A stretch of 64,000 nucleotides of DNA from Formicarius rufipectus (taxonomy: Eukaryota; Chordata; Aves; Passeriformes; Formicariidae). The DNA lies in assembly GCA_013399695.1 (NCBI GenBank), contig VXAU01001764.1, positions 231,585-295,584 on the forward strand, read 5' to 3'. Under the pieces are notes generated by a model. That model had not been told where the DNA came from. It ran no database searches and was given only the letters and a program-made list of their open reading frames with translations. Made by a program: the position numbers and the translations under genes. Shown here in pieces: positions 13,001-20,450 of this stretch. Every line of letters begins with the position of its first letter. Positions within the stretch are counted from its first letter, which is position 1.

Positions 13001-14309
13001 CCCCGAGCAGTGGTCACTCGGATCCCAGCAGGGCTGCCCTCCAGTCTCCTCCATCCCTCTGGGGGCTTGCCAGCACCCCTTTATGTCTGGTGGGGGCATG
13101 CTACTGCTGCACTGGGGGCATCAGTTGATGGGGGTTTTTTTGAGGGAAACGAGGAGGAAGATGAACCTTTGATGGTTAACCCGTGGCTGACTGTTGGGTG
13201 TGAAGCACCACCAGCTCCAGCATGTGTCCTGGGAGATGTGCTGAAGTCAACCCTGGGCTGTCAGTGTGGATTCCACAGCCAGACCCAGCTCACTGAACAC
13301 ACCCTGGTGACCTGGAGCCTCAGCCAGTGTGTGATCCGTGTTGTTCCTGGCCCTCCAGTGGGGCTAAACCTGCCGCTGCAGGGACGAGGTTCCTCGTGAC
13401 TTGTGGCTCGGCCAGCACTTCAGCAGCTGTTCAGAGGCCCCTCTGCAAGTCCCTAATCCCCCCCTGCCCACTGCCTTGTGATTTCAACCCTCACCATTTG
13501 CTGGCTGGCCCTGTTCTCCAGCTCTGTGTCCTGACTACCACCTCACTGACCTTTCTCGGAGCCTGCCTGGTTGTTTGTAGCCTGGTGTCATCTTGGAGCA
13601 GCCTGGGCAGAACTTTTTATCAAACCCACAGGGGACTTGAGACCCCTGAACCCACATTTGGAACTGGTGGATCACTTTGGTGATCTTAAAACAAGACAAA
13701 CAGTGCAGCTGGTCTAAAACCACAGATCTTTTTGTGTGTCTCTGAGAGCCTGCAAGTGTGTCCCCTCATCCTGTGTCAGCACCTGACTCAGGTGCCCTGG
13801 GACTGCACCAAGGGAAAGTCCTGCTCCAGGAGTCTCCAGTCCTCAGGACTGGACACAATGCGCTCCAGCAGCATGTTCTGCAGCTGCACTGGAGTTACTC
13901 TTCACTCTCTTCACTGTTCTGGATGCAACCACAGCGTGTCCAAGAGCTGCTGGGGCACTTGGAAGAAGCCCGATGATAGTGTTCCTCCCCATCTCACGTG
14001 GGATGTTCCTCTCAGCCCAATCATGGGGAGATGAAGCAGGAGGAGATAAGAAGGCAACAGGCTTGATTCTTCCTTTCTGGGCAACTGTGGTGACCCAGGA
14101 CCATCATGGACCACTCGGGAAAGCAAATCCTGCTCTGCTATCAGACGCTGCTCCTTAATTATGATTTTTTAAAGCGAACTGCAGGGTTAGTCTGTGAGCA
14201 GGAGGTCTCTGTCAGACAGCTGACTCTGACCTCCCCTTCTCTCTTGCAGGACCAGTACATGTTCCTGTACACCTGCATCCAGGACATCATCACCCAGAAC
14301 CAGCCCTAA
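1030..14309 (+). CDS. PTPRV: Receptor-type tyrosine phosphatase, 3' part (PTPRV/OST-PTP), spliced from 19 exons
   Basis: Spliced coding region: 1030-1097, 1469-1595, 1876-1923, 2316-2409, 3233-3323, 3798-3874, 4648-4782, 5292-5414, 6137-6297, 6698-6833, 7560-7639, 8350-8437, 8897-8987, 9658-9734, 10063-10197, 10672-10794, 11269-11426, 11861-11996, 14250-14309. This gives 2008 nt, about 668 residues, with no internal stop or frameshift and GT/AG at every intron. Order: end of the last FN3 module, transmembrane segment, basic juxtamembrane region, active D1 PTP domain, degenerate D2 PTP domain, stop. D1 should remove phosphate from phosphotyrosine on membrane-proximal substrates. In mouse the family member (Esp) acts in osteoblasts and Sertoli cells and has been linked to insulin-receptor signalling. 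R3-type receptors with an FN3-only ectodomain usually carry one PTP domain; the tandem pair plus LGR6 as the downstream neighbour favours PTPRV. The 5' exons are outside the window. The family call is near certain, the orthologue call strong. Confidence 0.85.
1180..1208. repeat. (AAATA)n-like simple repeat
   Basis: A short run of AAATA/AAACA units sits beside the 3' end of an antisense CR1 fragment, in the intron before the transmembrane exon. Confidence 0.6.
1226..1430 (-). mobile_element. CR1 LINE fragment (antisense to PTPRV)
   Basis: Read on + this begins with a TATAGAATGGTTTGAG-like end, then GGGACCTTAAA, the CCATGGGCAGGGACACCTTC block and TTGGACACTTCCAAGGATGG. These are hallmarks of the reverse complement of the avian CR1 3' end, so the LINE runs on the - strand with its 3' terminus at the low coordinate. 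It ends about 40 bp before the acceptor of the transmembrane exon. Confidence 0.85.
1469..1595 (+). CDS. PTPRV: PTPRV exon: transmembrane segment
   Basis: 127 nt, phase 1 in and phase 0+2 nt out, acceptor TTTTTAATTCCAG and donor GTGAGT. After a short Gly/Ala/Ser-rich stalk it encodes a hydrophobic segment beginning MPIIAGIIVGFF and ending FALVYW, about 23 residues. The basic stop-transfer sequence KQLRAKR follows. This is a single-pass type I topology: everything before is extracellular and everything after is cytoplasmic. Confidence 0.9.
1876..1923 (+). CDS. PTPRV: PTPRV exon: juxtamembrane linker
   Basis: 48 nt between TTTTAATTCTAG and GTGAGT. It encodes TKKSSLPQEMVTYSL, completing an Arg codon at each boundary. 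The frame is set by the transmembrane exon before it and the RPVPLQNF exon after it. A small linker exon at this place is usual in R3-type receptor PTPs. Confidence 0.8.
2316..2409 (+). CDS. PTPRV: PTPRV exon: D1 entry helix
   Basis: 94 nt, acceptor CCTTCCCTGCAG, donor GTGAGA. It encodes NVHRPVPLQNFKQYYEM through HAFFQEFE. The RPVPLxNF and FFQEFE sequences mark the start of a receptor PTP catalytic region (the alpha1'/alpha2' helices). Its D2 counterpart is the 88-nt exon at 8350. Confidence 0.92.
2410..3232 (+). other. PTPRV intron
   Basis: 823 bp between the D1 entry exon and the KNRY exon. Apart from splice sites, I see no exon, recognisable transposon or strong repeat in it. Confidence 0.7.
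3233..3323 (+). CDS. PTPRV: PTPRV exon: D1 phosphotyrosine-recognition loop
   Basis: 91 nt, phase 0 to 1, acceptor CCCATCCTACAG, donor GTAAGT. It encodes ELKEVGKEQSKVEAEL and then NVSKNRYPHVLP. KNRY is the substrate-recognition (pTyr) loop of classical PTPs, whose Tyr sets the depth of the catalytic cleft. Confidence 0.93.
3324..3797 (+). other. PTPRV intron
   Basis: 474 bp, with nothing recognisable beyond splice signals. Confidence 0.7.
3798..3874 (+). CDS. PTPRV: PTPRV exon: D1 YINA motif
   Basis: 77 nt, phase 1 to 0. It encodes YDHSRVKLSQLGEDPHSDYINANFLP. The YDHSRVxL and DYINANF motifs are core structural elements of an active classical PTP domain. The D2 copy at 9658 has the same length but has lost YINA. 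Confidence 0.93.
3875..4647 (+). other. PTPRV intron
   Basis: 773 bp, no repeat family or exon recognised. It ends in a CT-rich acceptor tract before the FIATQGP exon. Confidence 0.7.
4648..4782 (+). CDS. PTPRV: PTPRV exon: D1 ATQGP/FW core
   Basis: 135 nt, phase 0 to 0, acceptor CTCTCTCAG, donor GTAGGT. It encodes GYTSQQEFIATQGPLKKTIE, then DFWRLVWEQNVCNIIMLTVC and ENGR. FIATQGP and DFWRLVWEQ are diagnostic PTP core motifs. Confidence 0.94.
4783..5291 (+). other. PTPRV intron
   Basis: 509 bp without a recognisable element. Confidence 0.7.
5292..5414 (+). CDS. PTPRV: PTPRV exon: D1 CDHYWP segment
   Basis: 123 nt, phase 0 to 0, acceptor TGTGCTCTAG, donor GTGAGT. It encodes VLCDHYWPSESAPVSYGQV through TLREFRLWH. 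C-x-x-YWP followed by a TLREF strand is the usual mid-domain PTP segment. Its frame continues directly into the EGLQAERN exon at 6137. Confidence 0.92.
5415..6136 (+). other. PTPRV intron with minisatellite
   Basis: 722 bp. A short GGT run (about 5488-5512) and a 36-bp minisatellite (separate entry) occupy much of it. Confidence 0.75.
5766..6062. repeat. 36-bp minisatellite, about 8 copies
   Basis: Imperfect tandem copies of a 36-bp unit with core TCCTCAAGTCCCCAGGTGAC and a CAGGTAGCCAGG or CAGGTATCCAGG half. The period is a multiple of three and the array is open in one frame, but that frame is not the frame of the flanking exons. It ends 75 bp before the acceptor of the WPD-loop exon. Confidence 0.9.
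6137..6297 (+). CDS. PTPRV: PTPRV exon: D1 WPD loop
   Basis: 161 nt, phase 0 to 2, acceptor CCCCACCACAG, donor GTGAGG. It encodes EGLQAERNVSHLHYTAWPDHG, then a MTFRELVREHIQ helix and PTLVHC. The WPD-loop Asp (in AWPDHG) is the general acid of the PTP reaction. The exon ends within the HCS signature, leaving the catalytic Cys here. Confidence 0.95.
6298..6697 (+). other. PTPRV intron
   Basis: 400 bp between the catalytic Cys exon and the GVGRTG exon. It includes a CCCCTCTG-rich pyrimidine stretch near 6500-6545. Confidence 0.7.
6698..6833 (+). CDS. PTPRV: PTPRV exon: D1 P-loop and Q-loop
   Basis: 136 nt, phase 2 to 0, acceptor GTTCTTTCAG, donor GTGAGA. Joined to the previous exon it completes HCSAGVGRTG, an intact C(X)5R active site with nucleophilic Cys and phosphate-binding Arg. 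It continues through TFIALDRLLQQMK to LRMNRYLMIQTL. The Q-loop Gln of QTxxQY is kept; the usual Glu after QT is Leu. D1 should be an active enzyme. Confidence 0.95.
6834..7559 (+). other. PTPRV intron
   Basis: 726 bp. The first 200 bp are a CCCTCTGCCC-type pyrimidine tract with an unresolved base; the rest shows nothing recognisable. Confidence 0.7.
6838..7036. repeat. Polypyrimidine CCCTCTGCC tract, with one N
   Basis: Two blocks of degenerate TGCCCCCTCT/TGCCCTCTC units sit on either side of about 60 bp of unique sequence. The single N at 6958 lies at the edge of the second block and may hide a collapsed length. Confidence 0.75.
7560..7639 (+). CDS. PTPRV: PTPRV exon: end of D1
   Basis: 80 nt, phase 0 to 2, acceptor TTTGCCTTCCAG, donor GTAAGG. 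It encodes SQYIFLHSCILDKILEEPLL plus GLAGTE. The QYIFLH helix closes the D1 fold, and the remainder is the start of the D1-D2 linker. Confidence 0.92.
7640..8349 (+). other. PTPRV intron
   Basis: 710 bp at the D1/D2 boundary; no exon, transposon or repeat recognised. Confidence 0.7.
8350..8437 (+). CDS. PTPRV: PTPRV exon: D2 entry helix
   Basis: 88 nt, phase 2 to 0, acceptor TTCTCTGCCCAG, donor GTGAGA. It encodes SCPIPLKSFAQHYAQK through MGFLREYE. It is the counterpart of the 94-nt D1 exon at 2316: PIPLKSF against PVPLQNF, FLREYE against FFQEFE. Confidence 0.9.
8438..8896 (+). other. PTPRV intron
   Basis: 459 bp; its 3' end is rich in CTCCTCC pyrimidine tracts serving the acceptor. Nothing else is recognised. 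Confidence 0.7.
8897..8987 (+). CDS. PTPRV: PTPRV exon: D2 degenerate pTyr-loop region
   Basis: 91 nt, phase 0 to 1, exactly the length and phase of the D1 KNRY exon. It encodes TLLEVVKEEASSACPPSG and then QPSSSILP. The KNRY recognition loop is missing, replaced by a Ser/Gln-rich stretch. Support comes from good splice sites, exact length match and frame continuity. Confidence 0.85.
8988..9657 (+). other. PTPRV intron
   Basis: 670 bp with no recognised element. Confidence 0.7.
9658..9734 (+). CDS. PTPRV: PTPRV exon: D2 counterpart of the YINA exon
   Basis: 77 nt, phase 1 to 0, acceptor CATATTTTGCAG, donor GTGAGT. It encodes YDRSRVKFSLLEQGPFSG and then LLQVWRVQ. YDRSRVKF is well kept, but the DYINA part of D1 is replaced by FSGLLQVW. 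Confidence 0.9.
9735..10062 (+). other. PTPRV intron
   Basis: 328 bp; CT-rich, with nothing recognised other than splice signals. Confidence 0.7.
10063..10197 (+). CDS. PTPRV: PTPRV exon: D2 VQGP/FW core
   Basis: 135 nt, phase 0 to 0, same length as the D1 exon at 4648. It encodes GCSSSRDYLAVQGPNKLTME, then DFWTTVWEQDVHTILTLLPW and QEKGE. The YLAVQGP and DFWTTVWEQ motifs are recognisable as a PTP core. Confidence 0.93.
10198..10671 (+). other. PTPRV intron
   Basis: 474 bp; nothing recognised. Confidence 0.65.
10672..10794 (+). CDS. PTPRV: PTPRV exon: D2 degenerate CWP segment
   Basis: 123 nt, phase 0 to 0, acceptor TTTGCACACAG, donor GTATGT. It encodes VQGEGCWPLEGDSLCTRTL through WSQLKLKH. 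Residues GCWP fill the place of DHYWP in D1, and SQLKLKH that of LREFRLWH. It lacks a start codon and is weakly conserved, so simple gene finding would miss it. The exact 123-nt length, phase and position between flanking D2 exons are the evidence. Confidence 0.83.
10795..11268 (+). other. PTPRV intron
   Basis: 474 bp; nothing recognised. Confidence 0.65.
11269..11426 (+). CDS. PTPRV: PTPRV exon: D2 counterpart of the WPD loop
   Basis: 158 nt, phase 0 to 2 (D1 copy is 161), acceptor TGTGTCTCACCAG, donor GTACCC. It encodes EKKAKERQVQRFLYTLWSS, then SLVELLTAIRRC and PLLLHC. The WPD-loop region reads LWSSKEQPD: the general-acid motif is lost. An alternative acceptor at 11250 would add six in-frame residues; the downstream site fits the D1 exon length better. 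Confidence 0.87.
11427..11860 (+). other. PTPRV intron
   Basis: 434 bp; nothing recognised. Confidence 0.7.
11861..11996 (+). CDS. PTPRV: PTPRV exon: D2 inactive P-loop
   Basis: 136 nt, identical in length and phase to the D1 exon at 6698, acceptor TTGTCCCCTGCAG, donor GTAAGT. With the previous exon it gives HCSGDMSQIG in place of HCSAGVGRTG. The Cys remains, but the phosphate-binding Arg is Gln, and a Gly and the Thr are changed. It continues TLISLDCLLHQMEAERMVD to CCLMTPSL. Confidence 0.93.
12374..12541. repeat. 28-bp minisatellite, 5-6 copies
   Basis: Tandem units of AGTGCCTTTCCTGGATATCC plus 8 more bases (period 28), with one truncated copy. It lies in the long PTPRV intron. Confidence 0.88.
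12808..12829. repeat. Perfect 10-bp inverted repeat with 2-bp spacer
   Basis: AATTAGCTTC, then AA, then GAAGCTAATT. The arms are exact reverse complements. An AT-rich ATTCTTAATTAATATG stretch follows directly. Confidence 0.9.
14250..14309 (+). CDS. PTPRV: PTPRV terminal exon, end of D2 and stop
   Basis: 60 coding nt including TAA at 14307-14309; acceptor TTCTCTCTTGCAG. It encodes DQYMFLYTCIQDIITQNQP, matching the D1 QYIFLHSCILDKI helix. The protein ends right after the last PTP helix with no tail. Confidence 0.93.
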   Translation, partial: DQYMFLYTCIQDIITQNQP

Positions 14310-14756
14310 CGCTGCTCGGCCCTTCCTGGCCCTCTCCTGCCCTCACCCTCCGTGGGGTCCTACAGGGAGCTGGGGTGAGGGCACTGTGGGACTGCTGGCA
14401 CGGGGTGAGCCCTGCAGCCAGCAGTGACCCACCTGGCACTGTCCCCAACATGCCTCGAGTGACATGAGCGGTGACACAAGGTGTCCTGGGATGGAGGAAC
14501 AGTGCCCTGCCACACCAAAGGGCTGGGGCAGGATGCTCTCCTGCTTCAGGCATCTCCGGGATTCCTGGTACCTGGAAGGTTTGCCAACCCCCCCTGCAGT
14601 GCCCAGAACAGCTGAGGGGCTCTGTGATGCCCCTGAGGTCCAGCACCAGCACGGGTGTCTGGAGGTCTCAGATGTGCAGTGGACAGAGCACTGGGGGGGA
14701 CTGGCTTGTCGTGGCTGGTGTCTTAGGTACAAACAATAAACAGCCCTGGGAGAGTG
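14310..14756 (+). other. PTPRV: PTPRV 3' UTR
   Basis: About 445 bp from the stop codon to the likely cleavage site, 15-20 nt after the AATAAA. GC-rich with no recognised element. Confidence 0.7.
14735..14740 (+). terminator. Polyadenylation signal AATAAA
   Basis: Canonical hexamer 426 bp after the PTPRV stop. It is followed within 20-60 bp by a G/T-rich stretch (TGTGTGCTTGG, then TTTTGTGGGGGTCTGTGGGG), the usual downstream element for cleavage. Confidence 0.85.
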
Positions 14757-16785
14757 TGTGCTTGGAAGGGGGGGTTGGCTTTTGTGGGGGTCTGTGGGGG
14801 GAGGGATGCAGCTCAGCAGCCCTTCCTCAAAGGGCAACCTGGCACAAGCTCTGTCCCCAGCCCTGGCACACAGCTGTGTCCCTTGGGCACTCCAGATGCT
14901 GAAGTCCATCGCACACAGCAGCTTCTGCTCGTTTTCAGCTGCTCCTGCCCCCGAGGCAACACTCCTGCAGCGAGTCTCCTGCCCACCCACAGCTTCACGA
15001 GGAAGAGACACGTTTTCAGATGGAGCCTGGGCTCCAAGTTGTGAACCTGCTGGTTGCCCAGCACTGGGGACCAGGGCAAAGCCACCTCATCTGGCTGGCA
15101 TGCTGGCAGTGCCAGCAGTCCTGCTGCCCTGGGAGCTGGGCTGTCCATGCAGGGAAGCAGCTGCTCAGCGAGCAGGGGTGGCCATGCACAAGATGAAATC
15201 ACAAGGAGCAACTCAGTTTGTTGAGCTGCAAGTGCAGGACAGGTGGTTTCACAAGCACATCCCTGGGGTAGAAAAACCATAGCTGGGACCTTGTTTATCT
15301 CCCTTCACCCCTTCAAGCAGTGAGGGGTCATGGTGCAGTCTCAAAGCACCACTCCTGCCCCAGTGTGGCCCACACTCCTACCAAAGTGGGATCTGCCTTG
15401 GAACAGGACAAGGAGACACAACAGGTATGATGAGGGGCTCCAGAGACCTGTTATAAGGAGCAGAGAGCCTCAGGTGGGTGACTGAGTTGGCCACTCATCC
15501 TACTGCCCCTGTGTTTCCACAAGCAGCTTCTCCCTCTTCCAAAACAAGGATCCTGCTGTCACCACCCCAGAATGGGACACCCAGGGCACCCCAGCATCAG
15601 CATTCCCAGCACTGGGATGATGCCTCTTTTGGAACCGAGTATCCCTTTTTCCCCTCAGTGCCCACACACCTCCTGTTCCCACCACCCACTGTCCATCCCC
15701 ACCACCCCCCTGTGCTGTGCAGCCCCCTGTTGTGTGTGCTGCCCGCTCCTTGCCCCCACTGCCCAGGTGTGGCCACAGGCAGTGTGGGAGCAGTTCCACC
15801 TCCCATCACCTTCACCTTCCATCCTGCAGGCACAGCTGCCTGTGCCACCCACTCTTTCCCTGCATTCCATGCTCTTCTCCCAGCTCCAGGCTGCAGCACT
15901 CGTGGGCTGGAGGAAACCCAGGCAGTGCAGAGCCTTAGCCCTCTACAGGGCTGGTCTTCCTCCCACCCTGGACATGCTGTGCTGGGTTCACCACAGCCCA
16001 GAGCACCCTGAGGCGACCATGGACACCCTCACCCACCTCAACCTACATTGTCCTGGATTCAGTTGCTGTTGGAAGATGTTTCCATGTCACCACATCTGTG
16101 TCCCAGGCTCACCCAGCAGTGGGATGTGACCCATCGCTCGCTGCTCAGCCTGCACAAGTGACTATCCAGTGACTTGTGGTGTTGCTGCTTCTGGTGGGAT
16201 GCCAACATGCCAAGGGGCTCTCCAGGAGGATGAGTGAACCCTTTCAACATGAAAAGAGCCTGTGGAGCTCACTGGACATTCTCGTGTGCACAAAAGGATT
16301 TATGATGTTGCCTTGGGAGGAGCCTGGTACTTGCCATTGCTCACAGAGTGCCTGATGGCTTTATGACTTTTATGCAACCAGTAACTCCTGGACCACAGTG
16401 GTGCTGTAGGATGAGGTTCACAGCAGGGAAATGTTTGTTTCCAGTAGATCCACAGCCCCATAACCAGATTGGTGGGGTTGGGCTGTTGGCTGCACTTGAG
16501 GTGCCTGTGGTTTGCAGCAGCAAACCTGGGCCACTGTGCCTCTGGGCCACCACAGGAGGACACACCAGTGAACACTGGAGGTCAGCATCAAGCAAGCTAG
16601 CTTCAAAATCAAACCTGGTCCAGAGAATGGTGTGCCACTTGTCTGTCCAGAGTTTGGAGCTGACAGGCTGGGGATTTTGCCCCAAGAGCCCCCAAGAAGG
16701 AGCAGTCTCAAGGACCATGTGTTCTGCTGACATGTGTACATAGCCCCATCCTCCTTAGACCTCCACTGGAAACAACCCTGATGTC
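14757..16785. other. Intergenic sequence, PTPRV to LGR6, part 1
   Basis: No gene, transposon or array recognised; ordinary CT-rich intergenic DNA. Confidence 0.6.
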
Positions 16786-17140
16786 CAGGGATAAGAATAT
16801 GCAGGGATTAGGAGGTGCAGGGATAAGAATATACAGGGATTAGGAGGTGCAGGGATAAGGAGGTGCAGGAATGAGGAGGTGCAGAAATAAGGAGGTGCGG
16901 GAATAAGGAGGTGCTGGGATTAGGAGGTGCAGGGATGAGGTAGTGCAGGGATAAGAATATGCAGGGATGAGGAAGTGCAGGAATATGGAGGTGCAGGGAT
17001 AAGGAGATTCAGGGATAAGGAAGTGCAGGGATAAGGACATGCAGGGATAAGGAGGTGAAGGGGTAACAACATTCAGGGATAAGGAGGTGCAGGGATAAGG
17101 ACATGCAGGGGTAAGGAGATTCAGGAATAAGGAGGTGCAG
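16786..17140. repeat. 16-bp minisatellite, about 22 copies
   Basis: Period 16 with consensus GGATAAGGAGGTGCAG. Variants carry GGATTAGG, AGAATATG or GGAGATTC, and some alternate in a higher-order pattern. The + strand is purine-rich (G/A) throughout. Confidence 0.88.
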
Positions 17141-18866
17141 CCTCTCTTTGGTGTTTCTCTGCCATCAGAGCTACCCTGTGGCTTTCAGAGTCATTGTGCC
17201 TGAGGCTTTGCCCAAAGCCATATTCCCTATGGAGAAGGTCTGAGTCTGGCTCCACAGCTGATAGCACAGGATGGGACAGCATTCCCAGGGACTGCTTGTG
17301 GGCTCCTGCTTTTCATGGAGAAAAGCAGAACATCCACATGAGACAACCTCCAGTTCTCCTTCAGCTGATTGCCCTGCCTGAGGAAGGGATGGGATGAGTC
17401 CTGCTGGCACCTGCCCCACCCCACCTCTCACCCCACTGGAGCTCTGTCCAGCACATCACTGTCCATCTGCCTCAACACATGGGCTGTGCACCAGGATCTT
17501 TCTACAGTTCCTTGGGCAAGTGTTCCTGGGTCTTCTCTGTGTCTGTGCACAGAGACAGCAACTCAGCACAGGACATGGGGCTGCTGCCCTGCCACTTAGG
17601 GCTGGTGGCACAAAGATACAGGGGCCACCAGCTCCAAGCCATAAGGAAGGAAGGGGGAGCCGTGGTGGAGGAGGCACATTGGTGTCTGCAGAGCCCCCAT
17701 AAGTCCAGGAGCAAGTGATCCCTCAGCCCTCACATTTGGCTCACACAACCCCACGGTGGTTTCCAGCAGAGCCAGCAGCCAAGGTGACCCTGCAGACATC
17801 TGCAGATAAAGCACATCTGTTCCACCAGCTGTGGGGGGACCTTCTCATCACTGGGACAGGGACAGGACAGGGATCTGTCACACAAACTGGCCAACAGGGT
17901 TTGCCCAGGGGGTTCAGGATGGCTGTGACAGTCACCCAGTACGTGACTGTGGCACAGCCCACTGCTCTGGGCTCCACGTCCTGCCTGACAGAAGGCCAAG
18001 CTGGTGATGATGAAGGATTTATGACCTCCCACTGCTGCAGAGGAGTCTGGAGCCACAGCTGCTTCCAGAGGCCGCCGGGGGAGCTGCGGTTTGGATGAAT
18101 AATTTTCCAGCCCTGCAGCTCAAGTGCCACGAAACCCAGAGGGGGAGAGAGACACAACAAAACCCTAAAACAAAACAAGCCTCCGGGCTGAGCTGCCCAG
18201 TGAGCTCTGGACCGTGGTTTGTTGTTTTTCACATTGATCCCGCTGTAGTCAAGCAGCATCCAGCCACTGTCCTCTTCCACCAGCTCCTGTGCAGAGGTCA
18301 AAACACTGGAGATGAGCAAGACCATGACTGTTCACACTCCCTCTTCCCACTCCCCACAGTAGGGGCAGACTGGGTGAGTATTGCCAAGTGAGAGGAAAGC
18401 AGGGATACCCACCCCTTGGAATTCCTAGGGATCTATGGCTGTGGGAGCCTGCTGGTGGCTGCTGGAGCACCACAGCTCCTCGATCCCACAGCTTCTCCAG
18501 TGCTGAACCACCACTCCAGGGTGTCCCTTGTCCTCTGCTCTCCACAGGGCATAGGGTCCAGCAGCTCCACATCTTTGCACAACCTGGAAATGGGGCCCTG
18601 CTCCCACCACAGGGAACCTACAGCCCCCTGCCACATCCCCAGATGGGCATCTCCAGGACATCAGCCCCTGGCGCCAGTCATGGTGTGGGATGCCCACTGC
18701 CCACCTCCACCTGAGCTGTGCCAGCACCAGGAGCAGCAGGATGGCATCCAGATCCCTCCCAAGATCTCCAGCATCCTCTGTCATCAGCTGTTAGTGTCAG
18801 CCACCTCCTGGTGAGCAGAAGTGCTGGGGCCAGGCAGATGGAAGGCAGGGCTGAACTAGAAGGGCA
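17141..18866. other. Intergenic sequence, part 2
   Basis: No coding or repeat feature supported. Confidence 0.6.
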
Positions 18867-19110
18867 ATTCACAGAATCACAGGGTTGGAAGGGACCTCTG
18901 GAGATCACCCAGTCCCACTCCCCTGCCAAGGCCAGGTCACCCAGAGCAGGTGACACAGGAATGTGTCCAGGTGGGTTTGGAATGTCTCCAGAGGGAGAAT
19001 CCACACCGTCCCTGTGCAGTTGTTCCAGGGCTCTGCCATCCCCATGGAAAGAAGTTCTTCCTCATGTCGAGGAGGAACCTCTTGTGGTTTAGTTTATTCC
19101 TGCAGGGACA
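18867..19110 (-). mobile_element. CR1 LINE fragment
   Basis: The + strand starts with ACAGAATCACAGGGTTGGAA and GGGACCTCTGGAGATC. It continues with the CAGGTGACACAGGAATG, GAATCCACACC and AAGAAGTTCTTCCTCATGT blocks typical of antisense CR1, so the LINE lies on the - strand. Confidence 0.9.
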
Positions 19111-20450
19111 GGTGAGTGGCAGCAGAGCTGAGGGTCCCTCCTCAACACCCCTCTTGGTGTGCAAGGCTTGCCATGGCTGAGACTCCCTGACCCAGCTGAG
19201 ATGCAGGCACTCCAAAAGGAAGGGCTTCAAGCATGGAGGACACTGAATCAGGGTTCTGGACCACCTAACAGGTCTCCTGCCTGGCTTCACACCTCTGTTT
19301 CTCTTCTCTGCAAGGCATGGAACCGCTGGGCTGGCCCGTGGCTGTTTGGAAGCAGTGCCTCCCAGAGCAAGGGGTTAAAGTGCATCTGAGGCTTGTGCTG
19401 CTCTGTACTCATCAGGTTGGAGCTGTTCTCCTCTGTGTGGCTACACCGGCACCAGTCCTCCCCAGCATCAGGAAGCCCCTGCCCCTGTCCTTCCCCTGCC
19501 CCAGCTGGAGCCACACACTGGGCCCTGGGATTCTTCTTGTTTGCAGGAGTTTGCAGTTACATTTTGGAAAGTCTCTGGGAATCCTTGCTGGGCTCAGACT
19601 CCCACACAGCCTGGCAGTGGCACTGCAGCCTTTGGATGGCCCCGAGGGGAGCAGGGTGTCCAGGAATATTCCTCTTGCCTTTGCTCCTGCCCCCCAACCT
19701 CAGATGGCTCCCTGGGGGATGTCTGGACTCACAGACACATCCAAATTACCAGACTCCTGGATCCTGCTCCTGCCTGGAGGACCAGCTTCAAGAGGAGTCA
19801 GGGATGGTGAGAAAGTCGTTTCTTCTGGAGAGATGCTGTTCCAGAAGTGACTGTCCCCTCACAGGGGTGTTACATACAGGCCAATCCTGGTGATGCTTAA
19901 TTTTCTCTGGTGTCTCTGTGCCCTGTGAGCCTGTCTGGGGCTCTCTGCCCCTTCTGCTCCCTGTGCCAGCCCTCCCGGAGGGAGGCACTGCCTTGCTGCT
20001 GTGGCATGGCGTGGTCTCTGTCCTGGCAGTGACCTTGGCACTGAGACACAACCAGTGTCCTCCTGGTTTGCACTCTGGACTGGTTGTCCTTGGAGATCAA
20101 CAGCCAAACTGGAATTCTGCTGAGTTGATCCAGAAACCTTTAAAATATGGAAGGGAATAAAAAGAGGGCACAAGCAGTTGTCCCATGGGAGCAGGTCAGG
20201 AGACACTGGTGGGTTTGTTCCAGGGCCCTCAGGTCAGGCACAGAAACAGCCTCCAGTCCTTTGACTCAGCGACCACAGCCAATGTTCCACCTTGGCGAGG
20301 TCCTCAGCTGGATGTCCAGTGCTTTGGCATCACTTTTGGAGGAGCAACATCACCTCCTTCTGCTCTGCCACGGCTGTGCCTGCTGCTCACACGAGCTGGA
20401 CCTCGTACTCCGCTTTAGGCTGGATTCTAAATTTTCCCAAGAGTTGCTGT
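19111..20450. other. Intergenic sequence, part 3
   Basis: Nothing recognisable. Confidence 0.6.

Larger units (their letters stand above)
11997..14249 (+). other. Largest PTPRV intron in the window
   Basis: 2253 bp, about three times its D1 equivalent (726 bp). It contains a 28-bp minisatellite, a perfect 22-bp palindrome and an AT-rich patch. No coding exon is supported inside it. Confidence 0.75.
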
